DNA of 64,000 bases. Origin: Balanoglossus misakiensis (Eukaryota; Hemichordata). Below, in pieces: positions 40,156 to 52,437 of this stretch. Below the pieces are notes generated by a model that was given only the letters and a program-made list of their open reading frames with translations, was not told the DNA's origin and did not search any database. The DNA is taken from NCBI GenBank assembly GCA_040954595.2, contig CM082579.2:1488001-1552000 (forward strand). Direction: 5' to 3'. The translations under genes and the position numbers were made by a program. Every line of letters starts with the position of its first letter. The stretch's first letter is position 1.

Positions 40156-42978
40156 CTGGAATTGATGATTGAAATAAAAGAAATAGTACACCATCAGATG
40201 CCAGATGATATCTTGAATAACAATAATAAAATAATTATGCGTGAGAATTTCTGAACCTGTCTGTGCCACTGTAGATATCAAACTGGCCGCGTCCTCCAAA
40301 TCTACAGGATTCAAATGTAGTGAAATATAATTTAAGTCAAGTAAAACAGGTCAGAATTTAATCTTTGTGAATGCTTCTGTAATTGATTAAGGTTCGTGCA
40401 TTGTAAGACATCATATACAAGAGAGAAATCTGTTACTGAGTATGTCTGCAATTTATTAAACAGTAAAATTCTAACTCCCGATTTATGTTTGGTTTATAGG
40501 TTTCATGCTACAATCTTGCCTGCACTTCATTGACGTATGTAGAGAATTACTCGAGACCCTGCAAGGTCAAAGTTCAAAGTATTTTGAGACTCACTGGCAT
40601 GACCTGGGTTGACCTAGCTCCTAATTCACCATTGGTCAAAAGGGGCAAACATTACATGTATTTTTGCTTTCTACAACCATCACTCAAGCGAGCAAATGTT
40701 CAAGACATTTTCACACTGTATCCTGTGCCAACCCTGGCAGTTTTGCAAAATCTCACTCAGCTAATGTGACAACTTGACATGACAGGAAGCGAGAACACCC
40801 TGGTAGACTTTTGACCACACAAGCTTTGTAAACCATGCCTGAATGAATTTTTTGTGAAGCTTGCACAACTGAAAAAAACTGCCATAATTGTGGTTCTCTG
40901 TAATGTTGCCGAAATGAAAAAATAGAAATGACAGATTCAAACAAGAGCACACATACGCGCAAAAGTTGTTCAGATGTCAAAATAATTTATTAACTGAAAC
41001 TGGGACAGTGACATGTATGCAAAAGTCAACAAATATGCTTTTTAAAATAAAACAAGATGCCATATGTTACTGACATCGACAAACAAATGCAACCCTCAAC
41101 AGAATTACTCAGACAAAATAAGACTGCGGTACAGGAAAGATTTGAGCAAATACAGAGGAAAGATCTCATTCTGGTATTTTAATGTGCACATATACTAAGA
41201 TTAATAGGTGGTATCCCACGGCATAATTTACAATCCAGATAGCCCTTCCAGATGTTTTGGAAACAAAACATGCGCAGGACCAAAATATACCGCCACAAAT
41301 GACACATTGATTTGTAACTTACACCCCACAGCAAGTTTTTCTGACATTGGCGATTCAGAGTAAACAATTGCATCAAAGGTTGACCACAAAAATTACAATG
41401 TACATAAGTCATATCATAAAATCTCAGGGGAAGAAATCTTGTTTTTGAAACTCGATACAGTCACTGATGCCTGCGTGGTGTGCATTTGACAAATAATATG
41501 TGTGGCATACTGTAAGCGGATGGAAAATGAGCAAGAACAAGTAATAAGTCCAACGTTAAGTCTCTCTACTGAAACAAATGTATTATATGACAATGTCATC
41601 ATGATTGACTTTTTTCTCTCTCTTCAAAATGTGCATCTTTCGTAGTCAATTCACATTAGTGACAACATTTTAAAATTCATTACTCAGAAGAGGTCTCTTG
41701 TGTGATAAAAATTAATAAATAATATTATGCATAATACATGATATAGTATATATTGTCTGTTAGACGCCCCACTTCTCTGCCCCATGCCAAGTGAAACCTA
41801 TCTGACAAAAGACCATCTAAAAATACAAAACCAAAATTACATGGAGGTCTATGCGTGACTTGACTGCAGCTGTTCAATCTGTTTGACAATATGACAGTAA
41901 TGGTTATGAATATTTCCACATTAGTTATGATAAATTGCATCATGTGTTCATTTTGTTAAGAAGAAAAAAGATGATGATGGTGAACATCTGTTGAGGATTA
42001 TTCAAACTATGCAAAGAGTAACTGGTCCAAGCCCTTCAATGATAAAACTCGGGACTACCGTCTACCGGTACTGACAGTGATGGCCACAGCAAGGCTATAA
42101 AGCCCAAAAACTAAGACAGCGCTGTGTTAACAGAACACACTTTACTGAAGTTTACATGGAGTTTTTAGTAGAGCTTATTAAACCAATTAAATTTTACAGA
42201 GTACTGCATGCGATCCTCTTTTAATGTTCTCCTAAAGTTCTAGTTGACATTTCTCCCCAAATATACCACAATACAGTTAGTATATATCATGTTACGCGCT
42301 AAATGTATTTTTATTAAGGTAATAATGGCATAGTTCCCAATAGCTACTTTGTTTTGGCAAAAATTAAAAAGTAAACTAAATTTGTCAGTTTCCTGCATAT
42401 GTTATCATGAATATGCATCTGGCTTGATTTGTGAGGCACAGTTTCTGAAATTACGCCGTCAGTTCCCTGTCAATATGTTTCCTTCAAAAGTGAAATTAAA
42501 AGAACTTCTTGAAATGGCTTAAACTGCATAATGCAATTCTTTTATATACCAGGTGTCCTTTTGGCTAATCTTTGTTAATAATATGCATAATATTTTAATA
42601 ATATTATGCGTCTTTGGATGTTTGTTGATATTGAACTAAATTAAACGGTATGGCCAAAGCCATAAAATTTTAATATATCGGTCAGTGTCCGAGTCCCTGC
42701 GTCAGCAACATGTTTACAACATGTACATGACAGAATATGGCATACTGTCGAAGCAGTCTCCTTTGAAACTCTATATGAAGTCGGTGTACCATAAAGCTAA
42801 CAATAAAATGAATGAATGTGAATAGCTTCTACCGAGTAGAGTACCACACCTATTTTATCTACACACACTTTGTGTGTATTACTGTCTATGTGGTGACACT
42901 GACTAAGAAAATTTGAAGAAAAACTGAGGCTCTGACTGTGTCAGGATCAGTCGACAATCACCAGCCGGAAGTGGTGAA

Positions 42979-43020
42979 CATACACACACACACACACACA
43001 CACATACATACATACATACA
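42979..43020. repeat. (CA)n(CATA)n microsatellite
   Basis: About eleven CA units followed by CATA units. Confidence 0.95.
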
Positions 43021-43269
43021 GTAGAGCATATTTAACATCATAACATATGGCAAGAAGAGCTGAATGTAACCATGGCAACATGTACGCCTCCATAACTCAC
43101 GGGAACACAAGCCAGTTCAGTTTCACATTGTTACTCACAACATTAGTGACTTCAATTCTAACGGAAAACATGCAATATGTACAGTCTTAGAAAGTTAGCA
43201 GTCTGATCGCAATGGACGTCAGTATAACATTTCCAACTTGCCTGGTCGATGATAAATAGTAACAATTAC

Positions 43270-43510
43270 CTGCGTTACGGTGACTTGGGGGATTTCCGTT
43301 TTTCTTGACGTCTAATTACAGCAGTTTCAAGCTTATTTTTGACGAGTGAATTCAGTTTCGACGATACACTGCTCTTCAGTTGTGTTTCAACTGTCAGCAG
43401 GTCAAAGGTCAACATATGTAAGGTCAGCAGGAAGGGTCACCTGACAGATGGCGGTGTTGTCTTTCCACTCCCGTGTCTCCATGGTAACAGCTTCGTGACC
43501 ACGTGAACTA
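43270..43510 (-). promoter_or_regulatory. Probable GALNT promoter / 5' UTR exon region
   Basis: Contains an RFX-type X-box, a YY1-like AGATGGCGG and an E-box CACGTG within 60 bp, followed (minus direction) by a consensus donor at 43270. The GALNT coding exon starts at a splice acceptor, so an upstream untranslated exon is required. The transcription start is not determined. Confidence 0.35.
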
Positions 43511-43572
43511 GGCTACAGGCTGTAGGGAATTTGATCGTGAAATCGTATGAACTTTTCACCACTAAATATCCG

Positions 43573-43640
43573 ATTTGGTTATTCGGAATAGATGAATTCA
43601 TTTGGTATTTGGTTATTCGGAATAGATGAATTCATTTGGT
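43573..43640. repeat. Exact 34-bp tandem duplication
   Basis: Two identical adjacent 34-bp copies (43573-43606 and 43607-43640), beginning atttggttattcgg. Perfect identity suggests a recent slippage event. Confidence 0.95.
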
Positions 43641-44071
43641 CATGAGGTACAACATTTATTATGTACTGACGGGGACTCTTTCTCAGAGAGGAAAAAAATG
43701 TAGAAAACCCAGGGTTTTTGTAAAAAATATTTTAATAAGTGGCTCTAATGACATAAAAACATGACTCCCACATACAGAAAGTGATAATTACATTACAAAA
43801 GGAAAATAAAAGGCTTGAAGCACAGAAAAGGGGAGTCAATATTGAGGCCATAAAAATATCAGGTGTTACACTTTAACATTGAAATTTGAAGAAATGTACA
43901 GCAAGAAATATTGATAAAAACATGCATATTATACATTTTAAAAAATAAATGATCAAACTTACATTGCACCAAAAAAGCTACAATCAAACGTTTCAAAATT
44001 AGCTTTACAGTGTGACTGACATTTGCTACAAAAACTACTTTTCTATCCTATTCTAAAATCCACGAAATCGG

Positions 44072-44077
44072 TTTATT
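44072..44077 (-). promoter_or_regulatory. Candidate cyclin A polyadenylation signal
   Basis: AATAAA on the minus strand about 226 bp after the cyclin A stop codon. Confidence 0.45.
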
Positions 44078-44302
44078 TGATTGTATAAAAACTGTACAAA
44101 GATTTAAAAAGAAGATAGGACATGATTGTTTTTTTCTCTCACAATTTTCTAAAACTACTGACAACTACCAAGCCAATCACAGTGTAAAGCCAATTCAGTC
44201 TTGAGTTTGGAAATAATGGCAAATCTTCTCCAGGAAACATGTCCACTGCAACATTGATTGTGTTTTTCTAAGATCTAGTCAAAAACTGGAATGTTTATGT
44301 TT

Positions 44303-47216
44303 CTATAGCGATGGTATGGACTGTGGCGGTTCAATTAGGGAAACTTGGAGAAGCCTGTAAAAGTAAGAAGAAAAGTTGTTAAACATTTTGCCAAAAGAGT
44401 GTCCATCATGAAATCAACGATTTCACATTATCTGAAGACACTCAGACACTTGGGTTACACTCTTCCATGTTTAAAATCTTGTCACACATTTCCAATAAAA
44501 GGCCATGAAACAATGTATTTACAAACTTCTCTACCCTCCTAATTGACTTACTTTGGGCTCTTGTATTTTTCTCTGACAGCTTGTTGTGGGTGAGTGGTTG
44601 AGTTGACAAACGTACTGTGCAAGTCCCTGACACACTGGTGGATATCTGCATAGCTGTATTCACTGTAATGTTCTAATGTTGGAGTCTGGAAAGAAAAAAG
44701 TACATGTATTTAGAAGGATACGCAATATTGTGTTATTGTGAAAGTTCAGTTTTTCTGTAAAAGACATTTTTTTATAGTGTACGCTTCTCAAGTTCAATTA
44801 CAACAAGAATGGCCCAATAGCAAATGACGGTCAAACTCACCCAGTGTTGGAGATTCAGGGTGTGATTGGCTAGACAAACTGATGCTGCTGCTATCAGTGA
44901 TGGTGCATAACGAATGTACGGTTCATACTCTTGAAGTGTCAACTCAGCCAAGAACTGGAAGAAAAAATGTCAACCATGTAAATAAAATTGTTCTTTCAGC
45001 CAGGCTACGAGGTTTCATAACTCACCCAATTTAAAAAAGCACCCATTCATCTAGTGGGGAAAAATGAATACATCACACTACTTGCTTTCATCAAAAATTC
45101 ACATTCCCGTTTTCATAGATATTTTGGCCAAAATGGGATAGTATGTTCATTTATACCCCTTTTACAATTGTTCTTCAGCTGTAATGGGGATTTTTTTTAA
45201 TGTATTTACCCTTGCTAGTTGTTCCGTTTTGCCATCAGCCTGGGCTGCTCTTAAGTAACGATTGAGGAATGCATTGATGGTGGGAATTGCCAGATCAAAA
45301 GATAGTACTTTCAAGATAAGATGTTCCATACGCAGCACTTGTTTCTTTGAGTAGGTATCGTCTGTGATGTAGACAAACTCGCCAACCTCAGGTGGGTAGA
45401 TTTCTTCAAATTTACTGCAGAAAAAGAAAAAAGGGAGAAAAGATTAGATTCTTTTCTGAAAGCCAAGTTTAGTCTAGACTTCTGGTTCCTCCAAACAAGG
45501 ACAAATAAGAGAAAGATGAAAAGTAAGTTCACGTACGCTGCCAGGAACATACTAGCTGCACCAACCAGCTGCAGTTTACTCCTAAGAACACTCATCGCTG
45601 ACAGAAATCTATCAATGTAATTGATGGCTAGGTAGAGCGTTTCGTTGTGTAGTTTGTATTCTTCTGCGACTTCGACCAACCAATCGACCAGTATGCATCT
45701 CATGCTTGATGTTATATCTGGTTGTTTCTTCATGTAGCTTGCTTTGGGCTTGTTTCTCGTCTGGCAATAAAAACAAAGTCAGATCATTTCAACAAGAGAT
45801 TATAATGCCTCAAGTCACTTGCAGAAATGTGCATGCAATCTAAAGGAGGGCGCACTTTAGAGCTGTCAACCAATCACTTATCAGACTTGGCAACTTGGTG
45901 GCAGCAACAACTTGGTGGCAGCAACAATTGGCATTGTTTATGTCACTGTAAAGTAGAAAAAATCGACTCACCTCTGCTTCTTTAAGGTATTCATAGATGT
46001 CCTTTGCGTATTCACTAACATAGATTTCAGTTTCTGCTGGCCCGTCTAATTCAAGTATTCTTGACGTTTCACATATTTGATCTGAAGACGTGTCCAGAAT
46101 CATAGGCGACTCCCCTAAAATGAAATGATCAGGTCTGACAGTCAGCGTGCGATCTGAAGTACTAGTAAATTATAATAAATTTGCAACAATTGAGTAGCAA
46201 TTTCTATTGTTCAATAACGACCGCGTCATACCCAGTGGAGGCGCGTACTTTTAAAACTCCCAGAGGAAAAAAAAAAAACTTATATAAAAACTTGAATTAC
46301 TATAAAACCTGCTGAATATGCGTGAACCAAGTTTGCAGACGAAAGCAAGTCAGCTTGTCAAAACACCTGTTGTGTACGACTCTTTTGTTCTCTGAACATG
46401 TGCATACCAGGTACAACATGCACCGAAATTTGCGTATCTGGATATGTGAATATGGAAAGACCAAGGCCAGTCGACAGTAAAAATTGTGTTTCTACCGCAA
46501 AAAAACGACTTTGTAAGCATTTCAGCATTTACTCGTGACTGATTTTAAGAAATACATTGCTTCTTACAAGTTTCAACATCTTATCACTATGAATTCTTTC
46601 AACATTACATTTGATGTCATTATATTGAAACAATACCTGAAGATTCGTCTAGACTGAAAACATCTGGCCGTATTGATAAAGCTCCTGTGACCGATGGGTT
46701 CAGCTGTAAGCCGTCTACGTGATCTGCTCCCCTCGATGAAGATGATTTTTCGCCGGAGTCGATGTGTACTGAAAACCCTTGTTGTGAAACAGCTGTGTTT
46801 ATAGCAAAACTGCCCTTTCCCGCCCTTGGTTCATTTTCTCCTTGTACAGAACCGAAAAATCCCTCCGAAGACGAAGCCTAATAAAAAGAGTAAAAAGGGA
46901 AAAATGTACATGTATAACTTTCAATTCTATTTTATCAGCAAGTTTGTGTGCATAATGCAATTTGCTTTTCAAATATTGCTTTGTGTGAGACAAATGAGAC
47001 ACTGACCTTTGCCGCGCGGAACGGTTGGACCCTCGTTGAATTGCCTACTATTGTTCCTAATGCTGCTCGTTTGTTGGCTTGTGGAGCGATATTTCGGGTT
47101 TGACCGTCATCTCTTTTGGTTTTCCTTATTCCGGGAATTTGGTTTTCGAAGCCGGTTCTTGCTGCATTGGTGAGAATTCCGCTCGTGCCCGTGTTGGATC
47201 CACTGAAATAGGACAT
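44303..47216 (-). CDS. CCNA: Cyclin A, complete
   Basis: Eight exons in transcript order: 47216-47007, 46877-46637, 46114-45972, 45760-45537, 45414-45210, 44954-44841, 44685-44552, 44354-44303; 440 aa with consistent phases. It is the regulatory subunit of CDK2/CDK1 in S phase and G2. The N-terminal tail has the cyclin A destruction box [10 protein letters not shown] (residues 50-59), recognised by APC/C. The first cyclin fold starts with [12 protein letters not shown] (about 218), the hydrophobic patch that docks RxL motifs; [10 protein letters not shown] and the second fold (FDLAIPT...[14 protein letters not shown]) follow. The C terminus (REKYKSPK...VSLIEPP) is typical. The short last exon prevents the premature TAA that would arise if intron 7 were read through. 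The length is normal for the family. Confidence 0.96.
45885..45930. repeat. Short tandem duplication in a cyclin A intron
   Basis: An 18-bp unit beginning caacttggtggcagcaa is duplicated just downstream of cyclin A exon 3 (minus direction). Confidence 0.7.
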
Positions 47217-47483
47217 GTTGTACCAGGAATTATAACGGCTCGAGAATGTGCTCTGTCAATTTTACCGGTATAAACTCTGCAAATACAACATGGAATTCTC
47301 CAAAACTTGGTCTTTAGTGTATCTGGTATCTACAGAGCCAATACAGTAAAGTTGGTGCTGCTGCCTTCGAGGTTTTTGGAGCTAGATGAATTCAAGAGGA
47401 AACGTTTGCATTGACGAAGGCCAGAGATTGCACTGAAATGGATAACGAGTTTAGAATCATTCAATTTCCCCGCTACAAATGCC

Positions 47484-47493
47484 ATTGGCCAAT
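47484..47493. promoter_or_regulatory. Palindromic CCAAT pair upstream of cyclin A
   Basis: ATTGGCCAAT gives two head-to-head CCAAT boxes about 270 bp upstream of the cyclin A ATG. Paired CCAAT boxes bound by NF-Y are a known feature of vertebrate cyclin A promoters, so this is a plausible promoter element. No TATA box is evident. Confidence 0.4.
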
Positions 47494-50400
47494 CAGAATG
47501 AAGTGCGTGATCACATGCATACATTTCGGGACAGGTCCATTACCATGGGGGTGCACAGATTTCAAGAAAGGGGTCATATACCGGAACTGGAAGTTCGATG
47601 AAAAGAAAGACGTTATGTCCCTTTTCTGTAGGTTTGAACCCGTTTCAATTAGAATAAACGCAGTATGGATATTCTAGGACACACTGCTCTTGGGCGATAT
47701 TTGTTGGTACAATGTAGTTTGTTTCGTTGGTTGGCACAATGAATCGTTCCTGTCACCATGGACATCCGGGCACGCGATATACTAGTACCTCATCAGTATT
47801 TAAGACAAAAGTACATTTTTGAACCGTTTGTCTAGAAAATACACAATGCAATAATTCTAGACTACCTTATTTCTTTTGTGAACGCAACATGTAAACCTTG
47901 GCAGCGCATATGGAAGTACACACATGTGCAAAGAGAAAAACTTGTACAAAGTACTACATAACAAAGTTTGCTATCAGAAAGAACGAAAATCACCTGCTGT
48001 TCATAACCCTACAAAAAGCAATGCGGGTGTTATTAACGTCTGTTGTCAAAGCTTTCTTGACTGTCTTTCTATTCGTGCATCAACACACTATACAATATGG
48101 GTTATCATGACACTCGTGATGAAACCCAGATTGGCAGAAAACTGAGCAAAGTTTGACAACTTTCTGAGAATGGTCGCGTAAGCCAGGTAGCTTTTTTCTT
48201 TCACCTGGCCTGTCCCTCATTTCTTGTCATCAAAATGACCGAATGTCTTACAAAATAATGAAACCAGTAGAAGGGGGTGATATTCATGGATGCACAACGA
48301 GATTCAAGTCCATCAATAGATAATTAATCCCGCATTCCAAGACTCTTTCACAACAAGTACAGACGCCTCACTGCACGTGTGCTCCACATTGGCACCCCGT
48401 TCACAGGTCCGCCCTTATCAAGAATACGGTCGCTTCAAAGCATAGACAGTAGATGTAGGCCCAGTAGTGGGCATGGACTAGCAGAGGGTGGGGAAGCCCT
48501 ACAAGTACCTAACAAAATCTTGTGCACTTGACCGTGAGTAGGCAAAGTGCAAGGCTGGCCAAATGTGGAATGCATGTGGAATTTAATGCACTGGAACTTT
48601 CGTAGTAAGGTGAATTCAACACAGCAGTTACGCTCTTTTTCACACACGTCTTCTCTACCCTTATGTTAACTTGTCATTCAAATAATATTGCATACAAAAA
48701 TAGAACAAAATGCACAAATTATTGGAGACATATTTCAGTTGAAATCTATATTTTAATAGTTTATCAACATTAAAAGACGATTGTTGGCATCGCAAGCTAA
48801 TTACAAATGAACTTTTTCTCATTAAAATAACTGGTGTATATATATATCTGAACTTTGAAAGCAATAATTCTTGAAAATGTTTAACTTGAAACAAAGACAG
48901 AAAGTGCAAGGTTTATGCAAATTGCATTGAATGCATTAATAAATCTACATAATCATAATGCAGCCAAATCCAGACTGTGTAACAACAAAGCTCTGTGACA
49001 TTTTGACGTGTGATGGATGTGGCTACACACTGAGATGGCTGATGATTCTGCAGAGCTGAGGGCAATGCTTAGAAACCCTGACGTAGAAATGCATCAGTGT
49101 GTGTACGTATAATCATAACAATGTGATTACCTGAGAAACAGGTGTTATGAACTAAACATGCATTCAACAATAACACCTTGTAATTATGGTCAGACAAGAA
49201 ACTGCAGAGATGGGCAGGAGTATCAAGCTAATTGGTTTTGATGTTCCACTCATATCTGTTACGACACATGACACAGAATTGAAGGAACATCATAACCAGA
49301 GCTAGAAATTACACAAGTTAAAAAGAGTAAAAGTGACTTGTAACATTCATAGCAATGTGGTCGCACTTTGAAATTTGATAAAAAGAAAGATATGTCTTTA
49401 GAGGTAAAATGTTGCCAGAAGGGAGTTTAGCACAACTGTTGTGGTATTTTTAAGATAGCATTTACAAATTCAAAGGAGTGCAAAAAAAAGAGAACTATTT
49501 ACATGATACAGAAAATAAACACCAGTAAATCATTTTTTGGTGTCAATTTTAAAAGTGTCTTCTGTTTTTCTGAATTTAAGAAATATCTCTATCTGTACAT
49601 TATAACCATAAATATGACTTTAGAAAACTAGTTGTCAAGGGCAAATTGACCAAGTATTGCTGCTTTGTACAAACAAGAACATTGGGAGGGACATTTACAG
49701 GAAATATCATTTATATGGATGAATCTATGACAGCATTGAAACCTTGTATACATATATTGACTTATGTATAGTACTATGAGAATTCTCAAACATATAAAAC
49801 AGTAACATTTGAAAGACTTGAAATTTCCCTTCTCTTTTTGGAAATCAAGATGGCCACACAATGATCAATAGCCTTTACACTTGCTAAAATTAAAGAAGCA
49901 ATGAGAATAATATTTAAATTTTAACACAGATCAATACTGTCTGAGTGAAATACCACAGAGTGTTAAATCTGGTACATGGTAAAATTACAATTAGCAGATA
50001 AAATTCACACTGAATTTGCAAGTTGTGATGTTATAAATGGAGCTGTACAACATGTGTCATTACATGCATCTGAGTTGTATGAAATAGTTCCCTTGTAATG
50101 GACTGACTTGTACAGAAAATAACGGGAAAACATATTGGAGTTATAGCCTGTCAAAAAGTTTTTAACTGTTTTGATACAAGCAGAGTTGAGTCTTTCAAAA
50201 GGGATTCCATTTTTACATAACAATCCAGTGAAAGCAGCATGAATATTATGCACCAGAATATCATTTTTTTTCTCTCTCTTTAGGATCTCCCCGTTTTCGG
50301 GTTCAAAATAACACATTTGAAAAGTACATATTTGTGATTGCATAGGAGATCACTTATTCGGACCATAAAGTTTTATTTATAATTCTAGCAAAATAAATTG

Positions 50401-52302
50401 GGCCTGTTCTATTATCAGGTATCACAATGAATGGTTACATTTAACAAGAATAGTGTGAAGTGGTTGTCAGAGGATTGTGATGCCCTCTATGTATGTCCTT
50501 GGTTATTCTTTTGTTTTATGAGTGTAACGAGGCTTCAGTGACCTCATTGCAACATGACTTGGATATACACACAAACAAAGACATGAGCTGCTGTCCCTGT
50601 AGAAACTGAGTTAAATTAGCAAGAACTACTCAATTTCCATCCCAAAAATTGTTAACCTTGCGTAGGATTTGAATACACAAAAATGATGGAGATTTCTTAC
50701 AAAACAATTTCTACCTTTACATCTGATAACTTAATCCTGCTTTTTCACTTTGAAAAAAATTCCTGTCATAGAAAGAAATGACAACAAAACAAATCAATAA
50801 AATTCTTGATGCCAGTCTTTCCATCTAAATTGCACTGTTTTCCTAGCAATTATATGGGTAACATTGTTTTGTTTTTTCATTCAGTACCCGGTATGTATTA
50901 TCACTACAGGGACAGATCATAACAACACAGACAGACAGGCAACACTTATGAAGGACAAAATGCTTGTACAGCACATCATGTCAGAATTGACCACCAGAAA
51001 TCTATGACCTTTGCGTACACAAAATATTGAAAGCCCATTAGCTGCAACACTTTGCATCTTGTGCCACTTGAAGTAGACTTTATCTATTTAAGTTACATGG
51101 CCATGTGCAGGTCAGACAGTCAACAAGCTAATCAGCCAGCCACTGATTTGTTTCAGTGTATATACAATGCCGTCCATAGTGTAAGAGCCGGATCCACTAT
51201 CTGTTTCAAAATATCAAGTGTACTGGTACCAGTAATTACCCAGAAAAGTCTAAAAAAATCAGCAAACTGGTTGCAATGGGTAATTAGCTGGTAGCTGGTT
51301 GGTTGTATGACCTTGCTAGCTGTGTGTTGCCAGTAACTGTGCTGCATTCATATAAATCCTGGTGTGTTTTTCACGTAGTAAGACTGGTTTTGAAGTAAAC
51401 CTTTTGATTCTAATTCTATGTTATTTTGTCAAGTTGTATTCGATTAGCCTGTCTGAAAAGTCAAACAAACTACCAACTATTTTAAAATAGTCTTTTCGAA
51501 CAAGAAACTGTCAAAGGTGTATTGATTTTTCTGGTACTACAGTCCATTTTCTTGGAACAGATACAAATTTATTTGCTGTTTCAGAGATGTACTGATATGC
51601 TACTATACAAGTATACACAACAATACATGTACACAAGTACTGGAACAGAATATTCTATCTGTACAATCAAAAACAATAGAAAATAATTGAAACAAAAAAA
51701 AACACTATTCAGCTCTTCTGGAAATACAATGACAATAATATACAGTAACTAAATTTACAATACAACATTTATATAAACATATTTACAATATTGAATACCC
51801 CAAATACATATATTTCAGGAAAGGTAATATCTGGTCAAGGTTTGCTGTTATGATTGGGTTCACATGCAAAAACTTGTGCATCATCTTTGAAAACTAAGAT
51901 GTACATTTCATGGGTAACATAGACACCCACCAGTACTTCAATGGCTGACAAGACAAATGAAAGCAGGAGAACGTGAGAGAGCAGCACATATTGGCAAATT
52001 ATTGATTTATATCTCAACCTTTGGCATTTCTTTCTCTTTGGAGGATACCTGACTTGGCAATGAGTGCTTTGGTGGGGCATCTGTTTTATCATTTGGCAAA
52101 CCTGAATTTCATTTGCTGCCCTACCTTGGGATGTGATCTATTTGTAACAATTTAGCAGCATTGAGTAACATTTGATCTCTCCAATTCATTGTTTTGTAAA
52201 TTTGCAACACAAGGTACATCACAGAAGATGGCATTGAATGCCAGTTCACATGGAGAAAATTATGGCAGAGAGGCAGCTCTGGTTTTCTGCTGATCAAGGT
52301 AA

Positions 52303-52308
52303 TTTATT
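52303..52308 (-). promoter_or_regulatory. Candidate PDE2A polyadenylation signal
   Basis: AATAAA on the minus strand about 130 bp after the PDE2A stop codon. Longer 3' UTRs are possible. Confidence 0.4.
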
Positions 52309-52437
52309 ATTACAAAAATGAAGAGATTACTTGACCTCGAAACATCTGTCTGTCTCGTGACAAATTTGCTGATTGCTTCAAGGTTTGATAGCTGCTTCAC
52401 CTTCAATGTTCTACTTATCACTGCTTTGGCCTCAGGG

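Larger units (their letters stand above)
40156..44302. other. GALNT 5' flank / cyclin A 3' flank
   Basis: No coding exon seen. A minus-strand donor CGCAG|gtaatt at 43270 could end a GALNT 5' UTR exon. Upstream of it a cluster of promoter-like motifs (X-box at 43475-43488, YY1-like AGATGGCGG near 43446, CACGTG at 43500-43505) suggests the GALNT promoter. Other content: a (CA)n/(CATA)n microsatellite at 42979-43020, a 10-bp-stem AT hairpin at 42585-42609 and a 34-bp direct duplication at 43573-43640. The cyclin A 3' UTR occupies the right end. Confidence 0.5.
47217..52437. other. Cyclin A promoter side and PDE2A 3' flank
   Basis: No coding exon found on either strand. The left few hundred bases should be the cyclin A 5' UTR and promoter; the right end is PDE2A 3' UTR. 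The longest frame, 50005-50343 (-), shows no domain, splice support or family resemblance. Confidence 0.55.

Noticed and set aside
43430-43483. ATG in a strong Kozak context (minus, within the X-box) as an N-terminal GALNT exon
   Set aside because: Splicing into the 40155 exon in frame meets TGA after nine codons; more likely an untranslated leader or promoter sequence.
50005-50343. 112-codon frame (-)
   Set aside because: No recognised motif, no splice context, AT-rich composition like the surrounding non-coding DNA.
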